From Micromonospora sp. Llam0 (GTDB lineage: Bacteria; Actinomycetota; Actinomycetes; Mycobacteriales; Micromonosporaceae): DNA of 64,000 nucleotides. Below, in pieces: positions 58,091 through 64,000 of the stretch. A program made the position numbers and the translations under genes. The notes under the pieces are model-generated. The model was not told the origin of the DNA. It made no database searches and worked only from the letters and a program-made list of their open reading frames with translations. The stretch spans positions 2,108,001 through 2,172,000 of the forward strand of contig NZ_RJJY01000002.1 in assembly GCF_003751085.1 (NCBI RefSeq), in the 5' to 3' direction. The first letter of the stretch is position 1. Each line of letters begins with the position of its first letter.

Positions 58091-59188
58091 TCAGAGGTAC
58101 ATGCCGGTGCGGTGATCCCCGGCGTCGCCCCGGGACGGCTTGTCCCCGTCACCGAAGAACCGCTTGCCACCGAACTCGCCGTGCAACCGGTCGTCCAACT
58201 CGTCGGCGAGACCGGTCATCACCTGCACCGCGAGCATCAGATGGGTGGGCTGGAAGTTGCGGCCGAAGACCGGAACGGACGCCCACACCGTGTCGTTGGT
58301 GCAGTACAGCCGCCCGATCGGCATCCGATTGGTCAACTCGGACAGCTTCACGTACAACTGCTCGGTCGGCTCCACCTCGGTCAGGACCGGCGAGAAGACG
58401 TCCACCAGCGGCGGATTGTCCCGGATCCGGACGAAGACCATCGCCGAGCCGGCCCGGATCCCGATGTCGCCGTCCGCGTCCACGTGCAGATGCTCCGGAG
58501 TGCTGCGCATCATCGTCGCGACCACCGTACGGACTTGATCGTCGAGCGGCAGCGCGTCACCCGGCCCGTCGTCACCGTCCCCGGCCACCGGGTCACCGGT
58601 CGGCAGCCCGAGGTGGTCGCCGAGTGCCGACGCCGGTCGGGCGGTACCGAGCGGCTCGACCTCGATCGGCGAGTCGCTGTCGTCACGCACCGAGTAGACG
58701 ACGAAGGCCGGATGCGGGGCACCGTACACCTGGCGCAGCGTGTGGGTGATGACCGAGGCCAGCCGGGCGACGTCGGTGGTCGTCGTGGCCAGCCCGAAGT
58801 TGTCACCGGAACCCGGCACCACCCCGGGCGGCGACCAGCCGAGCGCGACCAGTTCGGCGACGGCGTCCCGGTCCATCCGGTAGTCCGGCGGCAGGGTGGC
58901 GTTGCTCACCGCCGACGCGGTCAACCGGTCCTGCAGGCCGATCGAGACATCCACCGAGTAGATCGCGTCCCCGGTGCCGGATGCCGTCGGATCGAGAGTG
59001 AGTTCCACCTGTGCACCGGCCGGCAGCGTCGGCAGCATGGCGGCCAGCGCGGCGGCGAAGTCCCGCCACGCCTGGGTCACCTTCTCCCGCAGGTCGGCCG
59101 TGCTCGGCTCGTCGAGCAGGAGCGGCTCGTGCGCCGCCAGCTGACTCCCGGACGCCTGATCTCCTGATGCCGGCACCTGCCCCCCCAC
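58091..59188 (-). CDS. YbjN/type-III-secretion-chaperone-like protein
   Basis: A protein of about 365 residues with two structured regions. An N-terminal part (LPAGAQVELTLDPT, ELVALGWSPPG, HTLRQVYGAPHPAFVVYS) resembles the actinobacterial TY-chap domain. A C-terminal YbjN-like domain (about residues 215-340) reads DGDIGIRAGSAMVFVRI and LTNRMPIGRLYC. Function is unknown; such proteins may be chaperones or immunity-like partners. The start is uncertain (a GTG at 59188 is used; an ATG at 59242 gives a less natural N terminus). Confidence 0.72.
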   Translation of the reverse strand: MGGQVPASGDQASGSQLAAHEPLLLDEPSTADLREKVTQAWRDFAAALAAMLPTLPAGAQVELTLDPTASGTGDAIYSVDVSIGLQDRLTASAVSNATLPPDYRMDRDAVAELVALGWSPPGVVPGSGDNFGLATTTTDVARLASVITHTLRQVYGAPHPAFVVYSVRDDSDSPIEVEPLGTARPASALGDHLGLPTGDPVAGDGDDGPGDALPLDDQVRTVVATMMRSTPEHLHVDADGDIGIRAGSAMVFVRIRDNPPLVDVFSPVLTEVEPTEQLYVKLSELTNRMPIGRLYCTNDTVWASVPVFGRNFQPTHLMLAVQVMTGLADELDDRLHGEFGGKRFFGDGDKPSRGDAGDHRTGMYL

Positions 59189-59360
59189 GATGATCAACTG
59201 AGTCCCGTTGTGCGCACACCCTACCCAGGTGAGCCACCACACCGGCTAGCCCCGGTTGCCGTCGGATAACCGGCACTGGCCGGTCGCAGACCGCCGTACC
59301 GCCGCTGGCCTGCGCTTTCGGGTGTAGCCGGCGGATCGCAGCACGTGAGAAGGTGGCAGC

Positions 59361-61661
59361 ATGGCCCGTTCCGCCCCCCGAGACGACGCCGGCGACCGCG
59401 ACCTGCGGGTCGACCAGCCGGCGACCAGCGCGGCCGGACTGCCGGGCGTCACCCACGCGCTGCGCGCCGGCGTCACCCAGATGGGCGTACGCCGTACCGC
59501 GCTCACCCTGGCCCGGGTCAACCAGGCCGGCGGCTTCGACTGCCCCGGCTGCGCCTGGCCGGAGCCGGCCGCGCAGCGGCGTTCGCACGCCGAGTTCTGC
59601 GAGAACGGTGCCAAGGCGGTCGCCGAGGAGGCGACGCTGCGCCGGGTCACCCCGGAGTTCCTCGCCGAGCACCCGATCAGCGAGCTGGCCACCCGATCCG
59701 ACCACTGGCTCGGCCAGCAGGGCCGGCTCACCCACCCGATGGTCCGCCGACCGGGCACCGACCACTACACCCCGATCAGCTGGGACGACGCGTTCCGGCT
59801 GATCGCCGACGAACTGCAGGGCCTGGACACCCCGGACCGGGCCGCGTTCTACACCTCCGGCCGCACCTCCAACGAGGCCGCCTTCCTCTACCAGCTGTTC
59901 GCCCGGTCGCTGGGCACCAACAACCTGCCGGACTGCTCCAACATGTGCCACGAGTCGTCCGGCGTAGCGCTGCTCAGCACCATCGGTATCGGCAAAGGCT
60001 CGGTGACCCTGGACGACCTGCACCGGGCGAAACTGATCGTCGTCGTCGGGCAGAACCCGGGCACCAACCACCCCCGGATGCTGTCCGCACTGGAGCGGGC
60101 CAAGCGGGACGGCGCCACCATCGTCGCCGTCAACCCGCTGCCCGAAGCCGGGCTGATGCGGTTCCGCAACCCGCAACGCCCCGGTGGCCTGGTCGGGGCC
60201 GGCACCCCGCTGGCCGACCACTTCCTGCAGATCCGCATCGGCGGCGACCTGGCGCTGTTCCAGGCGATCGGCGCGCTGCTGGTCTCCGCCGACGCAGACG
60301 CGGTCGACACCGACTTCGCCGATGCCGTCGACACCGACTTCGTCGACACCTACACCAGCGGGTACGCCGAGTACCGTGCCGCCCGCGCCGGGCTCGACTG
60401 GGCGGCGGTGACCGCCGCCACCGGGCTGGACCGGGCCCAGATCGTCGAGGTGGCCCGGCTGTTCGCCGCCTCCGACGCGACCATCGTCTGCTGGGCGATG
60501 GGGCTGACCCAGCGGCAGGACTCCGTCGACGCGATCCGCGAGATCGTCAACGTACAACTGCTGCGCGGCATGATCGGCAAACCGGGGGCCGGCCTCTGCC
60601 CGGTCCGCGGGCATTCCAACGTGCAGGGCGACCGCACCATGGGCATCTGGCACGAGCCGCCGGCCTGGCTGCCGGCGCTCGGCCGGCGACTCGGCGTACC
60701 GGTGCCGACCGCGACCGGCCTGGACACGGTCGGCGCGATCCGGGCGATGCGCGACGGCGAGGTCCGCGTCTTCATGGCCCTCGGCGGAAACTTCGCCGCC
60801 GCCAGCCCGGACACCGACGTGACGGTCGCCGCCCTGGCGTCGTGTGCGTTGACCGTGCACGTGTCGACCAAACTGAACCGCTCGCACACGGTGCCCGGCG
60901 CGACCTCGCTGATCCTGCCCTGCCTGGGCCGCACCGAACGGGACCGGCAGTCCGGCGGCGACCAGTTCGTCACCGTCGAGGACTCGATGTCGGCGGTGCA
61001 CGCCTCCCGGGGCCGGCTCGCCCCCGCCTCCGACCAGCTGCTCTCCGAGGTGGCGATCGTCGCCCGGCTGGCCCGCGCGACGCTGCCGGACTCGCCGGTG
61101 CCGTGGGAGGCGTACCAGGCCGACTACCGGGCGATCCGGGCGATCATCGCCGACGTCGTACCGGGCTTCGCCGACTTCGAACGCAGGGTCGCCGAGCCGG
61201 ACGGATTCGTGCTGCCGCACCCGCCCCGGGACCGGCGGACCTTCGCCACCGCGTCCGGCAAGGCCGCGTTCACCGTCAGCCCGCTGACCGTGATCGACGT
61301 GCCGCCGGGCCGGCTGCTGCTGCAGACCATGCGCAGCCACGACCAGTACAACACCACGATCTACGGGCTCGACGACCGCTACCGCGGTATCCGGGGCGGG
61401 CGCCGGGTGGTCTTCGTCCACCCGGACGATCTGACCGCGCTCGGCTTCACCGACGGCGACCAGGTCGACCTGGTGTCGGAGTGGTCGGATCGGGTCGAGC
61501 GCCGGGCGAGCGCCTTCCGGGTGGTGAGTTACCCGACGGCGCGCGGCTGCGCGGCCGCGTACTTCCCGGAGGCGAACGTGCTGGTGCCGCTGGACTCCAC
61601 CGCCGCCGGGTCGAACACCCCGACGTCGAAGCAGATCGTCATCCGCCTGGAGCCGGCCTGA
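59361..61661 (+). CDS. Formate-dehydrogenase-like molybdopterin oxidoreductase (FdhF/YdeP type)
   Basis: The 766-residue protein belongs to the TIGR01701/YdeP branch of molybdenum enzymes. Visible features are GFDCPGCAWPEP (Cys-x2-Cys), CSNMCHESSG, VVGQNPGTNHPRML, the long bis-molybdopterin cofactor domain and a C-terminal dinucleotide-binding domain ending NTPTSKQIVIRLEPA. YdeP members are linked to acid resistance or act on unknown substrates; they lack the selenocysteine of true formate dehydrogenase. A 24-base imperfect tandem repeat encodes DADAVDTDFADAVDTDF. The start follows GAGAAGG. The 3' end overlaps the convergent DUF6457 gene by 23 bases. Confidence 0.92.
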   Translation: MARSAPRDDAGDRDLRVDQPATSAAGLPGVTHALRAGVTQMGVRRTALTLARVNQAGGFDCPGCAWPEPAAQRRSHAEFCENGAKAVAEEATLRRVTPEFLAEHPISELATRSDHWLGQQGRLTHPMVRRPGTDHYTPISWDDAFRLIADELQGLDTPDRAAFYTSGRTSNEAAFLYQLFARSLGTNNLPDCSNMCHESSGVALLSTIGIGKGSVTLDDLHRAKLIVVVGQNPGTNHPRMLSALERAKRDGATIVAVNPLPEAGLMRFRNPQRPGGLVGAGTPLADHFLQIRIGGDLALFQAIGALLVSADADAVDTDFADAVDTDFVDTYTSGYAEYRAARAGLDWAAVTAATGLDRAQIVEVARLFAASDATIVCWAMGLTQRQDSVDAIREIVNVQLLRGMIGKPGAGLCPVRGHSNVQGDRTMGIWHEPPAWLPALGRRLGVPVPTATGLDTVGAIRAMRDGEVRVFMALGGNFAAASPDTDVTVAALASCALTVHVSTKLNRSHTVPGATSLILPCLGRTERDRQSGGDQFVTVEDSMSAVHASRGRLAPASDQLLSEVAIVARLARATLPDSPVPWEAYQADYRAIRAIIADVVPGFADFERRVAEPDGFVLPHPPRDRRTFATASGKAAFTVSPLTVIDVPPGRLLLQTMRSHDQYNTTIYGLDDRYRGIRGGRRVVFVHPDDLTALGFTDGDQVDLVSEWSDRVERRASAFRVVSYPTARGCAAAYFPEANVLVPLDSTAAGSNTPTSKQIVIRLEPA

Positions 61662-61944
61662 CCCCGCCCGGCACCGGCCCGACCTCCTCGCCGCCGCCGT
61701 GGGCGCGGGCCAGGGCGGCCAGCCGGGCACCGGCCTCGACCGGGTCGGCACCGCGGCCGACGGCCAACCCCAGCAGGTACGCGGTGACCGGCGCACCCGG
61801 CCGCAGCACGTTGTGTGCCACGTCGCGGGCCAGGTCCAGCACCACCGGCACCGGCACGTCGCCGGGGTCGAGCCCGAGTTCGGCGGCGGCCGACGCCACC
61901 CAGCTCGTCATCGGGTCGCTCGTCGCACCCACCGTGTCGCTCAT
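61639..61944 (-). CDS. DUF6457 family protein
   Basis: The 101-residue protein reads MTSWVASAAAELGLDPGDVPV, then VLDLARDVAHNVLRPGAPVTAYLLGLAVG, typical of DUF6457 proteins encoded with molybdenum cofactor genes. It is mostly helical and may assist cofactor insertion. Its ATG overlaps the mobA stop (ATGA), and it converges on the molybdoenzyme gene, whose product needs the cofactor. The Gly/Pro-rich C terminus is not conserved. Confidence 0.85.
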   Translation of the reverse strand: MSDTVGATSDPMTSWVASAAAELGLDPGDVPVPVVLDLARDVAHNVLRPGAPVTAYLLGLAVGRGADPVEAGARLAALARAHGGGEEVGPVPGGVRPAPGG

Positions 61945-62540
61945 CGAGTCCACTCCCGTGCCTGCCGGACGTCCTGGTCGGTGTCGCAATCGAACCACGG
62001 CGCCGGGCCGACGCCGGGCCAGGTCACCTCGGCGACGGACAGGCCGCCGAGCAGCGCCCGCATCGACGCGCCGACGAGGCCGCCGTCGCGCCGCGCGGCG
62101 AGCCGGTCCACCGCCGCACGCAGCCGCTCGGTACGCCACACACCGCAGAGCAGCTGCCGCCGACCGGTGGCGTCGACGTAGAGCGCCCCGTCGACACCAC
62201 CCGCCCGTACGGTCTGCGTCAGCAGGTCCACCGCGTCGGCGGTGAGCAGCGGCAGGTCACCGGCGAGCAGCGCGACCAGACCGGCGGGCTCGGCGAGTGC
62301 GGCGAGGCCAGCGGCGGTGGCGGCGACCGGACCGGCGCCGGGCGGCTCCTCGCGTACCGCCAGGACACCCGGCGGCGGGTCGGCCAGCGGGCCGACGACG
62401 ACGCGCGGGTCGGCGCCCGCGACGGCGGCCAGCACCCGGTCCCGCATGGCCACCCCACCCACCGGTACGTCCGGTTTGTCGACGCCACCCATCCGTCGGG
62501 CCGCGCCACCGGCCAGCACCACCGCCGCGAATCCGGTCAC
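61941..62540 (-). CDS. mobA: Molybdenum cofactor guanylyltransferase
   Basis: The 199-residue nucleotidyltransferase has the NTP motif LAGGAARRMGGVDKP at residues 9-23 and LLAGDLPLLTADAVDLL with the metal-binding Asp. MobA attaches GMP to molybdopterin to give the bis-guanine form used by formate-dehydrogenase-like enzymes, one of which is encoded convergently. The late WFDCDTDQDVRQARE motif is also MobA-like. Its stop overlaps the DUF6457 start; it diverges from the SARP regulator with 77 bases between. Confidence 0.92.
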   Translation of the reverse strand: MTGFAAVVLAGGAARRMGGVDKPDVPVGGVAMRDRVLAAVAGADPRVVVGPLADPPPGVLAVREEPPGAGPVAATAAGLAALAEPAGLVALLAGDLPLLTADAVDLLTQTVRAGGVDGALYVDATGRRQLLCGVWRTERLRAAVDRLAARRDGGLVGASMRALLGGLSVAEVTWPGVGPAPWFDCDTDQDVRQAREWTR

Positions 62541-62617
62541 GTCGCCGACGGTACCGCGAGGTGAAACCCGTCGGTGCGGTTGACATCGAAGCTGGCCGGC
62601 CGGGGCGTCCTTCCAGT

Positions 62618-63946
62618 ATGGAGTTCAGACTGCTCGGGAACTTCGAAGTGGTACGGGACGGCCGGCCGGTATCGGTGGGCCGGCGCCGGCAGGAACGCCT
62701 GCTGCTCGCCATCCTGCTGCTGGCAGCCGGCCGTCCGGTCGCCACCGATCGGCTGACCGACCTGCTGTGGGAGGGTGCACCGCCGGCTAACGCCCGGGGT
62801 GCCGTGCACACGTACGTCGGGCGGCTGCGGGCCGCCCTGTCACCGTACGGCGTACCGATCACCACGAAGGGTCGTGGCTACGCGGCGGCGGCCGGGCAGG
62901 TCGACGCGACCCGCTTCACCGACCTGGCCCGGGATGCCGCCGGCACCACCGACCCGGCCGAGCGGGTACGCCTCGGCGGTGCCGCCCTGGCCCTGTGGCG
63001 TGGCCCGCTCCTCGCCGACCTGGTGGACGAGCCGCTGCGTCAACGGCTCGGCGAACCGTTGCGGGAGCTGCGGCTCAGCGTCGCCGAGACGTGCGCGCGC
63101 TCGCTGCTCGACATGGGCCACCACGACCGGGTGGTCCGCGACCTCACCGGCCTGGCCGAGCAGCATCCGGGCCGGGAAGCGCTGGTCGCAAGCGTGATGA
63201 CCGCTCTCTACCGGTCCGCCCGGCAGGCCGACGCGCTGCGGCTGTACGACCACGCCCGCAAGACCCTCATCGGTGACCTGGGCGTCGAGCCCGGTCCGGA
63301 CCTGGAAACCGTGCGTCAGCGGATCCTCGTCGGCGACCCGCGTCTCGACCGGCCGGCCGCCCCGGTGTACGCGGTGCGGGTCCGCGACCACTGGCTGCCG
63401 TGGAGCGTGGGCGGCCATCCCGCGCTGGAGTTCTGCAACACGTACGCCGGCTGGGGCGGTGAACGGATTCCGGGCGCGGAGTGGCTGCGCGGCTACTCGT
63501 CGCTCGCCGTCTGGGCCGGCCATCAGGATCTGCTCGACGACAGCGCCGTGACCGGCCTGCTCGCCGCCGCCGCGCAGGACCCGGTCGGCGCCGCGACGGT
63601 GCTGGACGAGGCCCGCCAGCTGCGCGAGCGGCTCTACACCTGCCTCACCGATCCGGCGGATTCGCGTGCGTTCGCCGCCGTCGCCCGGTACGTGGAGGCC
63701 GCCGCCCGGGACGCGGTCTTCCGACGGGGAGCGGACGGGCTGGGCGGCTGGCACCCGTCCCGCCGGGCCGGGCTGCGCGCGCCGCTGCACGCCGTCGCCC
63801 GCAGCGCCGGCGAACTGCTCGCCGACCCGCGCCGGTCGACCGTGTGCGCCTGCCCCGGCCCGGACTGCGGCTGGCTGTTCCTGGACCGCAGCGGCCGTCG
63901 ACGGTTCTGCAGCCTGGCCACCTGCGGGCACCCGGCGGCGCCGTGA
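62618..63946 (+). CDS. SARP/BTAD regulator fused to an ABATE/CGNR zinc-finger region
   Basis: The 442-residue protein joins two regulatory modules. Residues 1-90 are an OmpR-like winged helix and about 95-240 a bacterial transcriptional activation domain (BTAD), together a SARP of the AfsR/RedD type (MEFRLLGNFEVVRDGRPVSV). Residues about 258-442 look like an ABATE domain (HPALEFCNTYAGWGGE) followed by a CGNR zinc finger with Cys412-x4-Cys417 and Cys431-x4-Cys436. CGNR proteins are normally separate repressors. The CGNR motif itself reads CGHP and the protein ends six residues after the last Cys, so the finger may be shortened. Confidence 0.85.
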   Translation: MEFRLLGNFEVVRDGRPVSVGRRRQERLLLAILLLAAGRPVATDRLTDLLWEGAPPANARGAVHTYVGRLRAALSPYGVPITTKGRGYAAAAGQVDATRFTDLARDAAGTTDPAERVRLGGAALALWRGPLLADLVDEPLRQRLGEPLRELRLSVAETCARSLLDMGHHDRVVRDLTGLAEQHPGREALVASVMTALYRSARQADALRLYDHARKTLIGDLGVEPGPDLETVRQRILVGDPRLDRPAAPVYAVRVRDHWLPWSVGGHPALEFCNTYAGWGGERIPGAEWLRGYSSLAVWAGHQDLLDDSAVTGLLAAAAQDPVGAATVLDEARQLRERLYTCLTDPADSRAFAAVARYVEAAARDAVFRRGADGLGGWHPSRRAGLRAPLHAVARSAGELLADPRRSTVCACPGPDCGWLFLDRSGRRRFCSLATCGHPAAP

Positions 63947-64000
63947 CCTCGCGGCCGGCGTTCGGCAGGATCGTGGTGAGCCGATGGTGAGAGCCGCGGT

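Noticed and set aside
58803..61796. A 997-codon open frame on the minus strand
   Set aside because: It mirrors the molybdoenzyme gene and is rich in Arg, Gly, Pro and Val without any domain. In about 70% GC DNA the complementary frame of a real gene often stays open.
63947..64000. Start of another gene at the right edge
   Set aside because: Only 54 bases remain, with no ribosome-binding site and start pair that can be supported.

Overview
The window is high-GC actinobacterial chromosome, most likely from a Micromonosporaceae member (Micromonospora or a relative). Evidence: nearly every gene uses GC-rich third positions; GTG starts and 4-base ATGA/GTGA overlaps are common; there is a mycothiol-dependent isomerase, F420-type flavin/deazaflavin proteins, an Scr1-type regulator with a DUF397 partner, a bacterial proteasome activator (Bpa) ending in GQYL, and a pheA / metallopeptidase / membrane protein / serS block. 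In other actinobacteria pheA, serS and bpa lie fairly close to oriC (recalled, not searched), so the window is probably origin-proximal. No phage, insertion sequence, CRISPR array or rRNA was seen.

Layout. 1-4450: end of a two-component system, a membrane-anchored Rieske protein, a PPOX-fold protein and two small P-loop kinases. 4450-10850 is accessory and partly decayed: a frameshifted small gene, remnants of a methyltransferase, a Nudix hydrolase and a short hypothetical gene, a TetR/SDR/nitroreductase-like module with two clear operators, a mycothiol-dependent isomerase, a methyltransferase and a PIN-type toxin-antitoxin pair. 10830-15100: AraC / cupin / alcohol-dehydrogenase operon, the Scr1-DUF397 pair and three small hypothetical genes. 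15170-17900: a GH1 glycosidase and a flavoprotein disulfide reductase.

17999-24689 is a divergent carotenoid and light-response cluster: photolyase and crtB leftward; crtE, crtI, idi and a CarH/LitR-like MerR regulator rightward, with a direct repeat in the 65-base divergent promoter. It should make lycopene; no cyclase is present. Then follow a secreted polysaccharide deacetylase, tRNA-Glu, tRNA-Asp and tRNA-Phe, a DUF485/SSS acetate-type symporter pair, an ABC exporter, a flavin-reductase-like gene whose start overlaps a parS-like sequence, a nucleotide-sugar epimerase and two LytR-CpsA-Psr (LCP) cell-wall ligases.

35400-47700 is mostly core: rhodanese, GAF/PAS histidine kinase with an RsbW-like ATPase, DUF5926, arginine deiminase, PAS- and ACT-domain proteins, pheA, AIM24, a zincin, OsmC and serS. 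47700-55200: an esterase, a GT2 / GT-C glycosyltransferase pair with a convergent flippase-like membrane protein, tandem HAD phosphatases and Bpa. 55400-64000: an amino-acid-type binding lipoprotein, a DDAH-like enzyme divergent from an Lrp regulator, a YbjN-like protein, a formate-dehydrogenase-like molybdoenzyme convergent with DUF6457-mobA, and a SARP regulator fused to a CGNR zinc finger.

Start codons were chosen by eye from ribosome-binding sites, family length and overlaps. Family assignments come from motif recognition only; no search was run.
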